64,000 bases of DNA from Prosopocoilus inquinatus (GCA_036172665.1 CM069876.1:3906001-3970000); one strand, 5' to 3'. Counted from the stretch's first letter, positions 1 to 11,815 are shown. Translations and numbers: made by a program. The notes: generated by a model from the sequence alone, not told the origin.

Positions 1-1326
1 AACACGAAACAGTTTCGTATTTCCTTAAATGTATACTTGAGAAAGCTTATTTACCATTTGGCCAACCATTCCGTCGGATACGTTGATAATATTTTATATC
101 TATGCATATTACAAACCTCCAATAAATTAAAATAAATAGTTAATTAAAAAGAAAAGTAAAACCGTTATCATTTATTGGACTCAGTTATCTTATTTCATTT
201 CAACACTTTTTAATTTTTAATTGTCGAATTTTGCCAGATGAAAATCATTTGAAAACTTAGTTTAACTTGAAGGCTTCCGCGGTCAATCATATAAAAACTG
301 TTTTTAATATTTAACGGACACTGTGAAAAATGCACGAAGACTCAATGTTTCGGTATCGATTGGTTGAGAGTTTCATCAGGACCGAAAAGAATAAATAAAC
401 TAATTGTCAGGAGAAACAAAAAGGTAAGATGATAATCTAAAGTAAGTTTTTTTTTAATTTATAGGAGTAATAATTATTAAAAATTGACAGATCTGTATAC
501 TATTTAATGAATTCAGAAACTACAAAATACAAATTGGCAAAATCTGCACGTTTATTAAAAAAAATCGATAATATTTAAATTTTGCACATTTCTACGAAAC
601 GTTATTTGGAAACATTCGATTCACAATATAAAATATTAGTATTATCAAAATCAAAATTGGCTACTTAATAACGAAAGTTCTATAAGCCTTGAATCAGTTT
701 GATAATAATAATAATAATAATAACTAATATTATAAAGTCAATGTTAGGTGGTGTTATTAAAAATATCTGATAACTTGTTATATGTTTATTAAAGTAGTTA
801 ATGTTAAAGCAGTTTATTGTTTCTTGTGATATTATGCTCGAATACAAAACCGAATCAAGAAAATAACACTATTGCATAAATAACTATTTAATTAATGAGG
901 CAGGCATTAATTTATTATTCGGCTTAATGATTATTCAATTTTCAATTAAAATTCGTATTTGTCAGTCTAGTATTAAATAAATAGATTCATGCTTGCATTA
1001 TTGGTAAACTGTTGTACAAAAAATTACAGATTTCTTTCCGTTTGAATGAAATACATAACTCCACGTTATAAACGTTTTATGTAAATACTCATCAAAAACT
1101 ATACATGTTTAAAATTTTTTTTCAAGCAGTTTGTCAGTTATTTAGAAATACTAAATAATAATTTAAATTAGTTGCATCCAGAACCGTCTTAAGTCATGTG
1201 GTGGCCCCTGGCACTTTTGGTTTTGGGCCGCCCTTATGAAAATTAACTGTATGTAAGTCATTTCTGAATATTTATGGCATCTATACAGAGAGACATGTAA
1301 TTATTTGACAATAAAACGGCGGAAGT
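1..1326. other. AT-rich non-coding stretch
   Basis: No reading frame resembling a protein. It holds an (ATA)n microsatellite at about 702-723 and, on the minus strand at about 315-385, a hammerhead-like string (CTGATGA ... GAAACATTGAG) discussed in the findings. Otherwise I see nothing that can be named. Confidence 0.6.
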
Positions 1327-1334
1327 CCTTAACG

Positions 1335-1768
1335 CAGCATTTCCCAAACTTTTAGGTTTCGCGACCCCCTTATAAATTTCATAGTATTCCTTTAAATATT
1401 TGACACATTTGATAAGTACAGTCGCGAGCTTTAAATTTTGGCCGTCACTGTTAATCGAAATGTGTTTTAATTCCAGAAATTAAAAATTTTTATTTGTTTT
1501 ACCACGGAAGTGTCAAAATAAATTAAATATTTAAGAGACTATTACTAGCATTTAAAATAAGGCACAAATCTAGTTAATTTTAATAAAATACAAGTTCGGT
1601 GCCAACCTTTGACAATTAATGACGACCAAAATTTATTGATCGGAACTGCGTGTATATGCAATCTCTTGTAAAAAATTAATATGATAAATTGGTTGCAACT
1701 TGCGTTTATTTTTTTTAAAATTTATTCTGCTGCGCCCCATTACGCGCCCCACAGTTTGGGAAACGCTG
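1335..1768. mobile_element. Non-autonomous hAT element (MITE) with 8-bp target duplication
   Basis: Terminal inverted repeats read CAGCATTTCCCAAACT on the left and, in reverse complement, CAGCGTTTCCCAAACT on the right. The element is flanked on both sides by the exact 8-bp duplication CCTTAACG (1327-1334 and 1769-1776). CAG termini with an 8-bp duplication are diagnostic of the hAT superfamily. There is no transposase inside, so it depended on an enzyme encoded elsewhere. Related ends occur at about 29990-30036 and 50586-50635. Confidence 0.88.
1419..1648. mobile_element. Small TA-target MITE nested inside the hAT MITE, copy 1
   Basis: The left end CAGTCGCGAGCTTTAAATTT and the diverged inverted right end, plus shared interior motifs (ATTCCAGAAATTAAAA), match the better-preserved copy at 61230-61464. 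The preceding bases are TA. It lies wholly inside the hAT MITE, so it inserted later or was carried by it. Confidence 0.65.
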
Positions 1769-2239
1769 CCTTAACGACTACACTATTGGTGTAAAGTAAA
1801 AATTAAAAAAAAGGAAACGAAAAAAGTGGTGAAATATATTTAAAGAACTGGACAAGTAAAATGAAAACAGGAGACATTTATTAAGAACTTTGTTTACATT
1901 TAAAAGTAGGCACAGTCCAAAAATTAAAAAAAGAAAATTACTTTAATACAATTGACTTTTTTCCTGACTTTTGATGTGAAAAATCATCAACTACTTCCTC
2001 ATTAATTCTTCATTCTTCATTCATTAATGACAATCTACAGTTGCGGACAGAAAATTCCGGATACCACCAACATAGCAATATAAACCAGACTTTAGGAACA
2101 ATTAACCTCATTTTTCGCTTCAATCAAATATACACAATTTAAACGCACACTATTCAGCGGTAGAGTTTCTGTTAGTCTCCTCAGTATTCTCCTGAGGGCT
2201 TAAATAGTACCTCTTTGGAAGTTTTTTGAAAGTTTAAAT

Positions 2240-2380
2240 AACGACATCCTGCGATCACTTTTTGACCTGACATTGCTAACGAAATGCCAAGTAAGGCTGA
2301 AACAGTTATATGTACAGAGGATACTCGACGGATCCACTGCAATAAGGTACGATTTGCAACATTTTTTTTTATAATTGTCA
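2240..2380 (+). mobile_element. Degenerate Penelope-type terminal relic with a broken hammerhead ribozyme
   Basis: The stretch GACATCCTGCGATCACTTTT followed by TTGACCTGACATTG matches the left ends of the ribozyme elements at 23.2 and 41.7 kb. Right after it come a hammerhead-like core CTAACGA (G5 changed to A) at 2276-2282, a stem-II hairpin, GAA at 2299-2301, a stem-III hairpin, then CAGAGGATACTCGACG. The outer half of stem I is missing and the core is mutated, so this copy should be inactive. Confidence 0.55.
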
Positions 2381-2713
2381 TATTATTAAAATATGATACA
2401 TCCGACAATTTATGCCTGACAGAAAAAAAAACTTCAAAATTTAGAGTCAGTCAAAATGCCAACAAAGATTGGTTTACACCATGAAAGGTTCTCCACTGTT
2501 ACGTTAGTCAGATCATTTGAAGGTTTGTCAATCAAATTATTGTCTGTCAAAATTTAATAGTCAATTGCAAGATGCTAATTTCAAAAATAATCCGTCCGAA
2601 ATTTCATTATCAAACAAAGAAAGAATCATACTTATCATGCATTCAATAAAATTTTGGAAAAACATGGAGAAGGTAGTCGAAGATCCGAAATAGTGATAAC
2701 GGTGGCAGATATA

Positions 2714-3506
2714 CAGCGTGTTTCCTAAGTACAGTCCGTAACTTCAGGGTATAATTCCTTGCGTTATTTTAATAAAAATCTTTTATGTAAACATGTGTCT
2801 GGGAATGTTTATATTTCGAGATACAGGGTGTAAAAGTAAAATTTCAAAGAGTCTTTTCATTGTTTTGTAATGCTACCAACAATACACAACAAAAAAAGGC
2901 TCTTGCAATATTAACCGATTATTACAATTATTATTAGAAAAAATAGCCAGATAATAATAATACCCTAAATAATAAAAAGAAAAATATTCAATTTCTACAA
3001 TAATCATAGCACATGTTGAAAATGACTGACTACCTTCCGATAAAACGCACGATTCCAATCGTTTCAACATTGATTGCCTCACACGTCCAAAAATTCCCGG
3101 AGTATTTTGTAGTCAATTTTGTATTTTGTATATCACTATAACCTTGAATTATTTGATCCCTTAAGTCGTTTTAAACTAATACAGGTGTTTTATATACAAG
3201 ACATGTACCCTGATTAGGGTAGAAATTGAATAAATTTTTGACTGTATTACCCGGCCATTTTTCTAATAATAATTTTAACCATCGGTTAGTATTAGGTAGA
3301 AAATGCAAGAGACAGGTTTTGTTGTGTATTGTTAGGAGCATTAAAAAATAATAAAAAAATTAAAAAAACTCTTTGAAATTTTACTTTTACACCCTGTATC
3401 TCGGAATCTAAGCGTTTCCGGGCCCATGTTCATATAAAAGATTTTTATTAAAATAACGCAAGAAATTACACCCTGAAGTTACGGACCGTACTTAGGAAAA
3501 ACCCTG
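2714..3506. mobile_element. Foldback element with TIRs of about 240 bp
   Basis: The left arm from about 2714 to 2958 is the inverted counterpart of about 3250-3506. Both arms contain CCTAAGTAC, GTAACTTCAGGGT, ATTTTAATAAAAATCTTTTA and AGATACAGGGTGTAAAAGTA in mirror order. Termini are CAGCGTG (left) and CAGGGTT (right, reverse complement); TA precedes the left end, while the right side reads TG. The CAG(C/G)GTG type of end is shared with the mariner-like element at 54016-55888, so a Tc1/mariner-type enzyme is the likely mobiliser. It carries no protein. Confidence 0.75.
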
Positions 3507-3689
3507 TGTTTAACCTAAAAATAAAAGTTTCGTTTATAAGATATGGTAACTAAAAAAGTCAGGTTTAACGGTAAACTAAATCAACGGACTTTAGTTACTC
3601 GTTACAAAATTGTACCGAGTTTATTTAATCTTTCTAGGAACATAAAACAGTCGAAAGCAAAAAATAGTAGACAAAAGAAAATTCCTATA

Positions 3690-4032
3690 AATTGTTCTTT
3701 CTCGAAATTGTATTGATTAAAGACGACTTCATAAACGGCCATTAAAAAATATGAAAAGCTTCAAATTTAGCAATCTTTCAGCCTGGTATACAATGCTTAA
3801 GTAAAAGTATTGAGAAAAGGTGTCTTACTTATAAAAAGACATAATATTTAAAGATTTGAAGTGATTTAGAAATTGACTAATGAAACTAAATCGATGATAG
3901 CTGACTAATACAAATTATTGAATGCAACCTTTGGCAACCATGGACGATAATATCCCCATAACTTTTACTTAAGCATTGCGTTTTAGACTTAAGATGTAAA
4001 ATCCATGAAGTCGTCTTTGATAAAGAACAATT
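3690..4032. mobile_element. Foldback MITE of about 340 bp
   Basis: The outer arms pair AATTGTTCTTT...AAAGACGACTTCAT (3690-3732) with ATGAAGTCGTCTTTGATAAA (4004-4023) and the adjoining GAACAATT. Inside, AATGCTTAAGTAAAAGT at 3793-3809 has a perfect 17-base inverted partner at 3960-3976. No coding capacity and no certain target duplication. Confidence 0.6.
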
Positions 4033-4309
4033 TGTTTTTGTCTGATTAAATTAACTTTCTTGCTTTCTGGTGAACCATCTTTTCTTATTTGGTACATAAA
4101 TAATTAATAAATGTAAGATTTCTTTGTTCTACCCCTAACTTGCAATTTGTCAGCCGGGACAGTCTCGAGGCCGGGCCCAGCAAGCCCATGCGTAAAGACG
4201 GCACTGGTTGCCTCGTTCATTGAGTATATAAGGCAGAAGAACAAGGTTAGAGATGCTATTCTTAATGCTTCAAAATCTTTTTTTTTAAATTACTCAGAAT
4301 AATTATCAG

Positions 4310-6350
4310 TAGGCTTAGGATAATTATGCGTTTGCATAATTGCATACGCAAATGCATATTTGGAACATTTTTATACATAAATGCATATTTTAACTTTTTA
4401 GGGCATTAATGCATAATTTCCTGCATTTTTTTGTTTTAATTGCAAATTTGCGATTATTTCTTATTGCCAAGTGGAAACTGACATTTTATAGCAGACAATC
4501 TGAACAACCAGTGTTTCAAAATCAGAATACTTGGAAATAATAAGAGGATTAACAGTGTATGAAAACCGCCATTGTTTACTGCGACCGCACATTATCCCAC
4601 GAATTTCCAAGTATTTTGTAAGCGTTAATAGTACTCGTACAGACCATGATATGGGGTAGCTCTCTTTCTAATTTTACGAGGAAATTCTGCAGAAAATTTC
4701 ATCAACCTTCAGTAGTTGTATGCTGATTGCAATAGGATCTCTCAAGATGCCAAAAGAAAAAAAGTGTGTAAGTGCAATTTTAAACCAGTTTGTGAAGGAC
4801 TACGATGATTTTATAACGGATGGGCGTCAGTTATTTTGTAAATACTGCGAGGTTCTTGTTACGGCAACCAAAAAGTTTCAAGTCACGCAGCATCTTCAAA
4901 CCGGAAAGCATGCAAGTAATAAAAATCGCAAAAGGGGAAATAACGAACGGCAAGTGTTAATTTCTAATTTACCGACGCCTGGACCTAAACGTTCAGAATT
5001 CAATGCAGAACTTTGTAAGGTTTTTATTTGCGCAGACATCCCATTAGCTAAGTTAAAAAATGAAGTTCTTTGCCATTTTTTGGAAAAGTATACAAAGCAA
5101 AATATTCCAGATGAATCGACATTAAGAAAAAATTATGTTTCTGAATTGTATACATTAACATTGGATAAATTAAGAGCAAAAGTAAAGGATCATTCTATTT
5201 GGGTGTCGTTGGATGAAACAACCGATGAAGAACAAAGATGCATAGGAAATTTTGTGTTTGGTATATTAGGGGTTCCTGAAGAAAAAATAAATCATATCTG
5301 CTGACTTTAAAACTGTTGGACAAAGTAAATCATTCAACAGTCGCTGCTTTTTTCAACGACTCTTTAAGTTTATTGTGGCCGTCTGGAATTTTATATGAAA
5401 AAGTGCTAGCGGTTTGTAGTGATACTGCACCATATATGTGCAAAACAATGCGGGGACTGCAGGTTTTATACCCAAACATGATACATGTGACCTGTTTAGC
5501 ACATGGCTTACATCGAGTAGCTGATTTAGTTCGTAATCTTTATTCAAATGTTAATGTGCTAATATCATCTGTGAAAAAGATTTTCCTTAAGGCAGCAAGT
5601 CGTATTCAGAAGTTTCGGGAAATTTCGGGTGACATTCCACTTCCACCTGCGCCAATCACTACAAGATGGGGAAGTTGGATCGACGCTGCTGTGTATTACG
5701 CTGAAAATTTTGAAATTTTGAAGAAAATTGTTGATGAATTCGACTCTGAGGAAGCGCAGTGCATCGAAGAAGCACAGAGTATTCTGAGAAAAAAAGGTAT
5801 TCGAGATTTAATTTTTATTCGAGCTAATCTGACATGCATTTCGACTGCAATCTCCAAGCTAGAAGCTAAGGGTCTATATTTACAAGAAAGCATTCAAATA
5901 GTAGAACATGTAGTTAACGGTTTAGCAAAACTCAAGAAAAATGTTTTTATCAATAAATTAAACGAAGTGCTGTCAAAGAATACGGGCTATCAGCAACTGA
6001 AGAATATAAGTGAAGTGTTGCAAAATGAATCGACCCTTAATGAAAAAAACGAACACTTAAGTGTCAATAACAGGCGCAAATTTACTTTTGAGAATTTGTT
6101 ACATCATGTTGTAGTTAAATGTAATTATAATTTGTTTCTATAATAACGACTAAATAAATAATTTAGAATTAAAAAAAAAGTTTTTGTTTTTTTGTAGCAA
6201 AATAATGAAGAATGTGGTAACATAAAAAATATTATTTATTCTATAAAAGTTAATTTTTAATGCATATTTAAGTGCATATTTTTGATGATTTTAGTGCATA
6301 TGTGCATGCATATTTTGGAAGTTTTTTAATGCATAATTATCCTAAGCTTA
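4310..6350 (+). mobile_element. Complete hAT transposon (2041 bp)
   Basis: The ends are TAGGCTTAGGATAATTATGC on the left and, in reverse complement, TAAGCTTAGGATAATTATGC on the right. They are flanked by an exact 8-bp duplication ATTATCAG (4302-4309 and 6351-6358). Both subterminal regions carry clustered GCATAATTATGC and TGCATATTT motifs, the arrangement hAT transposases bind. One transposase gene lies inside on the plus strand and is frameshifted, so this copy cannot make an intact enzyme although its ends look mobilisable. Confidence 0.93.
4747..6143 (+). pseudogene. hAT transposase with N-terminal zinc finger, frameshifted
   Basis: The first part (4720-5304 frame; the ATG at 4747 starting MPKEKK is the better start) has a BED-like zinc finger near residues 30-60 of that protein, with CKYC followed by HLQTGKH. 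It then has a transposase core with VSLDETTDEE, a probable first catalytic aspartate. After a one-base frame change at the A-run 5282-5287, translation continues in another frame to 6143. There it carries VLAVCSDTAPYM (second aspartate region), VTCLAHGLHRVADLV and the TTRWGSW motif typical of hAT proteins related to CGGBP1-type domesticates. The usual C-terminal hATC dimerisation block is not recognisable, so the protein may belong to a short subfamily or be truncated. It sits centrally between the element's TIRs. The single-base break and otherwise open frames suggest modest age. Confidence 0.87.
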
Positions 6351-6358
6351 ATTATCAG

Positions 6359-7538
6359 TAATTTGTTTGTTTGAACCAAGAACTAAACATTAAAAATAAA
6401 ACGAAATGTAAACAAAAAAAAAAACTTTGAACTAGTTACATAATACATTTTGTCATCTTTTATAGAATAAATTTGAATTGATGATAATACAAGATGTTCA
6501 AATCGTTTTTTGATGTTGTGCATAAGTTGAGCCAATTGAACAAAAACAAAATGAATAATGAAACCAGAAATTGAAATAAACAGCCTGTGCAATTCCTCGG
6601 CCACGTTCTTCGAGGAGTATTAGTACAGCTTTTGCAACGACGGACGTCTGGTCAGACTGTGGAGAAATTAAAGGATAAATATTGTTTTTCGCACTTGCTG
6701 GTTTCAGAGAGCGCCGACACGTCTCAGTAAACTCAAGATGAATGCGGCAAAAAAACAAAAACGCATCAATGAGATACTAGGCTTCCTTCGATCCGATCCG
6801 ATTGAAGATCAAAGTGGGCCGCCATGTTTATGAAGACCGCCAAGTCCGGATTAAGCAGGCCTATACAAACACACCTGGATGAACCTAAATCACTCATTGA
6901 CAGGCCGTTATAGCGATCTCTCGTGCAATATTAGGCCTTATACTGGGTCCGCTAAGCAGAACTAAATATACAGGCTGAGTGTTGGCAAACAGACAGCTTA
7001 GCTGGCGGTAAATGGGCAAACAATGCCGAGGTACCCGGTGTGTTGATAATCTGTTGTCTACATCCCCTTACTTTGTTAGGATAGGTACTACAATATTTAT
7101 ACACGAATTGTGAGGTTTTAAACATTGTCTGTCGGTCAACAATTCAAATGCAGACGATTCGCATTTATCATACGTGTTCCCGTGTGTCGTTCCGTCATTA
7201 TATGTTTTATTGCGCATTGTCATGCAATTTTATGTTTGCACAGTCGAGCTCATTACTTCGCTAATGGCAGGGGATGCGACTCAAACACGGAGGGACCGTT
7301 AGAAAATTAAATTACTCGTTCACATCCTTAAGCAAACAGATAAAACTTTAAAGGCCTCCATTCTTTTGTGTTCGTTTCACACGTCTAAACATGAATCCCA
7401 TCACCCCAACATTTCTTACAGCCGGAAAAATATTTCGATTTTGCAACAAGATAATGGCAAAAAAAATATCTTAAGCGAATGTCTTGTTTTCTATGATTAT
7501 CAAAAGCTTATTTAGGCATAAAACTAAGCGTTTACGAT
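6359..7538. other. Intergenic stretch
   Basis: No protein-like frame and no clear repeat. The part from about 6580 to 7310 is less AT-rich by eye and has homeodomain- and octamer-like words, but nothing supports a named function. Confidence 0.5.
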
Positions 7539-8225
7539 AATAGGGTACATGACAATAATATAAAATTATTAATTAAAGCTCTCTAATCGAGACTATAGTC
7601 AATAACACACGCAAAAATACCAAATTTGTACGCTGTTTCTATTTACTATTCTCTTAAATTAATAAATAAAATCGAAAATATTCAAATATAAATCACGTGG
7701 TTTCGAAAGACCCTCGTCAAATAGTTTGAATGTTTGCTCTTAATATGTGCTGAAAAATACAGTTTTAATTTAAGCAACAATTACGAAGTCAATATCTTAA
7801 AGAAATTATTATATTTTTTTACTTTGTTGGTGAGAAATTTGTGGTGGAAACGGGAACTTTTCGCCATTGAGAAGTAAGGTTGGTAACACTAAATTTTGTG
7901 AAACGCTTATAAATAATTTATTCGGAGTTATTGCACAGGTATTTTTACATTATAGCTCAGCACAATACCGATAATATGTCTTACTATTTATTGTAATAAG
8001 TTTTGTGTTCGTATTGATATTCACTTATTACGATTTGACAGAATATGAACATTGACGTCACATAGTCAGAATATGCGTTTTGGCGGGAATTTAATCAATT
8101 CAAATTTCTTTAATTTTTTACGGCTTTAATATTCATTTATGAAAAAAAAGGAATACATCTAAATTATCGTATTTTTACCTACTTTCAAATAAAATCTTTA
8201 AAAAAAAAGGTTCATGTACCCTATT
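7539..8225. mobile_element. Possible MITE bounded by a 14-bp inverted repeat
   Basis: AATAGGGTACATGA at 7539-7552 has a perfect inverted partner at 8212-8225. There is no coding capacity and no clear target duplication, so this rests on one 14-base match only. Confidence 0.35.
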
Positions 8226-8304
8226 GCAGCGGTACAAAGACCGGGTAGAAAAGTAAGTACGATTTTTTCTCTGTTATGACACGATTTTGTAATTGTACCG
8301 ACGA

Positions 8305-8306
8305 AT

Positions 8307-8339
<33 letters not shown>

Positions 8340-8702
8340 GATTTTTTTATTGGTCCTACAAATATTGACCAAAAGGTCGATGGTTCAGCAGTATCTGCTG
8401 ATCTTCTCCATAGACCCTTAGTACAAAATAATACAACATAGTACAAATGACACACAAGCAAAATAATATATAACAAATTAGATTTCACGTGTGGATTAAG
8501 CATTGAATAAATTAAATTTCTATTCTGCAGAGTACATTACATTTACACGAGCAAATCAACAAGCATTCGAGTGAAGAATTTGAAATTAAGGTAGTATCAC
8601 ATTGAAAGTAGTATTAAATCGAGGATAAAATTACATTGAAGGCAAATGAGCCCAAAATCATGACGCAACACACCCCGTATCTTCAGGTATTTCTTGAAGA
8701 GA
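8305..8702 (-). mobile_element. 3' end of a non-LTR retrotransposon
   Basis: Read on the minus strand, the stretch ends in GGACCAATAAAAAAATC followed by an (AAT)n tract at 8311-8338. This is the same kind of trinucleotide tail that ends the recognisable LINE copies at 8704, 21.98, 24.94 and 33.03 kb. No reverse-transcriptase motif is left, so it may be only a 3' UTR. Confidence 0.45.
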
Positions 8703-8703
8703 A

Positions 8704-9698
8704 TAATAATAATAATTTATTAGGACTTTTTCCATTCCATTCCATGGGTGCCTTTGTCAGACAAAATATAAAAATATAAAATATATCACAATATATCACA
8801 ATTCATAGTATTAACTATGTCGTCATTACATAACATGCAAACAAAGAACATGTAAAACAAACATATTAAAATGTTATTGGTAGAATTCTTTTATATTATA
8901 AAGACAACTGTTTATTAGGTATTTTTTTAATTTAGATTTAAACAAGATTGGTGTTCTCGATTCTCTCAGATCCTTAGAAAGTTTGTTATAATAATAAATT
9001 CCTGTATATGACGTTGATTTTTGATATTGAGATGTATTCGGATGCTCAGGACGTAGACATTCTTTATAACGAGTGTTGTGTGCATGGATATTTTCGGCCT
9101 TATTGAATTGATTGGAATGTACATGTACATACGTAAGTAATTTGTACAGGTATATTGAAGGGACAGTTAAGATATTTTCTTCTTTAAAAGTTTCTTTACA
9201 GGACGAGCGTGGAGAGAGATTAAATATAAGTCTAATAATTCTTTTTTGAATTATAAATATTCTATTTAGATCGACAGCTTGGCCCCAAACATAAATCATG
9301 TAATTAATGTAGGGGTAGACTGTGCTGAAATAAATGTTTAGAAGATCTTTAGTTACAACAATGTTTTTTAGGTTTAAGATCAAATAATAACTTCTATTCA
9401 ACTTCGAAGCTATGTCGTCAATATGATTGGCCCAACATAAGTGTTTGTCAATTATGAGTCCTAAGAATCTGGTGTATTGTTTCATTTCAATTTTTTTATA
9501 ACTAAATTTATTGGTACTGTTCGTCATTTTGTAATAGAAATCGATGCAAACTGTTTCTTCATAGTTAATGATCAGTCTGTTCTTGGTACACCATTCGTTA
9601 AATTAATTAGTGACAATATTTAATTTTTCTTCCAAAATACAATGATTTGATGCTGTAACCAAAATCGTAGTGTCATCTGCAAACATATATACCTGACC
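8704..9698 (-). pseudogene. LINE reverse transcriptase, C-terminal fragment A
   Basis: The minus strand encodes the end of a jockey/CR1-group non-LTR reverse transcriptase. It starts at the polymerase motif FADDTTILV (near 9675), runs through the thumb region (FLGLIIDKHLCWANHI) and the C-terminal cysteine-free domain, and ends YNIKEFYQ at 8874. One in-frame stop (TAA at 9603-9605) breaks it; the frame is otherwise continuous from about 9698. The 3' end is a short (TAA)n tail at 8704-8719. It is heavily 5'-truncated, as is usual for target-primed insertion. Its C-terminus resembles that of the plus-strand LINE ending at 21.9 kb. It abuts fragment B with only a base or two between them. Confidence 0.85.
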
Positions 9699-10632
9699 TT
9701 CAGTAATATGATTCGAATCGAATCAAGATTTGACGCTTAAATGAATCAACAGAGCAAGTTTTAAAATTGTTAGGAACGTTGTTATAAAATTTGACAATGT
9801 TATAAGAGAACGATCTACGAAATAAAGTGGTGCTATGTAAAGGAGGAGTCAGTAGCCCTCTATTCCTAACATTAATATTGTGGACGTCAGTTCGAAAGGA
9901 AATTTTATTGTAAAGATATGGAGGTGTTTTATTTTGAATGATAAAAGAAGCGCAATGAAATTGACGACGTGCAAGCATATTTAGCCAATTGGCTCTAGAA
10001 AATAAATGTGAGATATGATCTCTCCGTCTAATGCCATATATAAAGCGTAAACATGAGTTTTGAACTCTCTGGATTTTTGAAATATCAATAGAGTCTAGGC
10101 ATGGACCATAGACTGTATCGCAATAATTAAACTTAGAAAGTACCAAAGAGTTGCAAAGCATTTTACGAGTATAAGTGTTTAAAAATTCTTTACTATTTGT
10201 AAAGCATTTTAAGTTTTGCAAAAGAATTTTGTACTAATTTGCTCAAATGAGTTTTAAATCTCAAATTTGTATCTAGATGAAGACCTAAGTTTCTAGCACA
10301 CTCAGTTATAGTTAGAGGCGTATTATTAATGCATATATTAATATTGGGTAACGTTGAATTACGTGCTATTTTCCTTCCGAACACAAGAACGCATGACTTA
10401 TTTGGATTAAGAGCTAAACAGTGGTTTGTAGAAGATTTAAATATTTTAGTTAAGTCTGAGTTTATTTGCAATAAGGCTTGAACTCCGTTTGCTGGGTCGA
10501 AGTGGTGTAAAAGTATCATCAGCATACAAATAACACTTACAAAATTCAACCTCGTTGAACATAAAACTGGTATAAATTGAGAACAATAATGGTCCTAAAA
10601 TGCTTCCTTGAGGAATACCTGCCCCGACTTCC
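9699..10632 (-). pseudogene. LINE reverse transcriptase fragment B, frameshifted
   Basis: A second, different non-LTR reverse transcriptase on the minus strand. From its 5' end it shows GIPQGSILGPLLFSIYT, then YADDT (near 10515), then the thumb (ECARNLGLHLDTNLRFKTHL) and a C-terminal region containing VRNRGLLTPP. It stops at 9700-9702 (ending RFESYY). Frame changes occur right after YADDT (about 10517) and near 10200. It resembles the copy at 33.0-34.4 kb more than fragment A does. Its 3' end lacks a tail because it runs straight into fragment A, so either A inserted at B's stop or a rearrangement joined them. Confidence 0.83.
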
Positions 10633-10639
10633 CAGCAGT

Positions 10640-11815
10640 TGACATATTTTCTTTATAAACAACTATTTGCGTCCTGTTTTGAAGATAACCATTAAAAATT
10701 AAAATAGTGAAATAGTTTCTGAAATTTAACATACAGTGCTTTTATTTTGTTCTGCAACATATTCTTATGCTGCATTTTAAAATAATAACGGCAAAGCAAT
10801 GTAAATCTAGTCAACCAACACTCAGGATGGTTTACTCCGCGTTTATTCTCAAATGTTCACGGTTTCATGTGACACATATTACCGTGAAGTCCGTGAGAAA
10901 TTAAGTAATTTTTAAAAATTAAAATGACTTAATAAGTTTGTTCGTAGAGAGTTTCTGGCCGGTCAAGCTCAAGGGTATCGTTCAGAAAATATTGTATTAA
11001 AAAAATTCACCGTAAAATATGATCTTGTTGATACCAGGAGTCGTGTTGATACAAGGGGCGGGCTAGCTGGGCAGCCGGCCGGGGCCTTGCGTTTCCCGGG
11101 GCTCCACGCCATCTGGAATGTGTGAATTTTTCAATTTTTTAACCCATGAGAGTTCAATCAGAATTCAGACTTTCGAAAATCTGCATAAAATTTACTCCTA
11201 CAATCATATAAATCCGGAAATATTTGCATATCTGAATAAAAAGAACATGCTAGAAGCTATAACTCTTAAAGTATGATTTGTTAAGAGAGTATCAACAAAT
11301 CGTACTCGTAATAATATTTCAGACCTGCTCATATTCCAAGAATAACATCTGTTGTATGAGGATTAGGTTTTATAATCCACAATATTTTTTCTGTGTTTCC
11401 TTAGAATATAAATTTGTTTGTAAACAATAATGGGCGCTTCTCTTCCACAAAAAAGGAACTATTTCACGTGATTTATACAGTTGTCTCAGAAAATAAGTAT
11501 GCGTTCTTTATAAGCTTCTACTAAAGTCTGAAATCGATTGCAGAAAAAGTATTCTAAGTAATTCTATGCGTTAAATTCGAATACATTGATTTATTTTTCC
11601 AAAACTTGTGTTAGGAAAGTTTATTTTGATAAATTTTTGCTTTACTTTGAACCAGTTTAAATAATTGCTACCGAATTTTAGAGTCAGACAGCGTTGGCAA
11701 CCGCGGTGATTTACGGACCACTTTTGGCTACCATTTGGTTTACTTTCTTTGGCAATTGGCGACTAAAATAGGCGTTTTATGGCATTTAACTGACTTTTTC
11801 GCCTTTTTATTTTTA
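10640..11815. other. Intergenic stretch
   Basis: No protein-like frame. A lone hAT-like end (CAGCGTTGGCAACCGCGG) begins at about 11687, but no matching opposite end was found. Confidence 0.45.

Noticed and set aside
8306..8503. Minus-strand frame of 65 codons ending in poly-leucine
   Set aside because: The leucines come from translating an (AAT)n/(TTA)n microsatellite at the tail of a LINE; no protein similarity.
10681..11815. hAT-like end CAGCGTTGGCAACCGCGG near 11687
   Set aside because: Searched by eye for a matching inverted end and an 8-bp duplication; none found.
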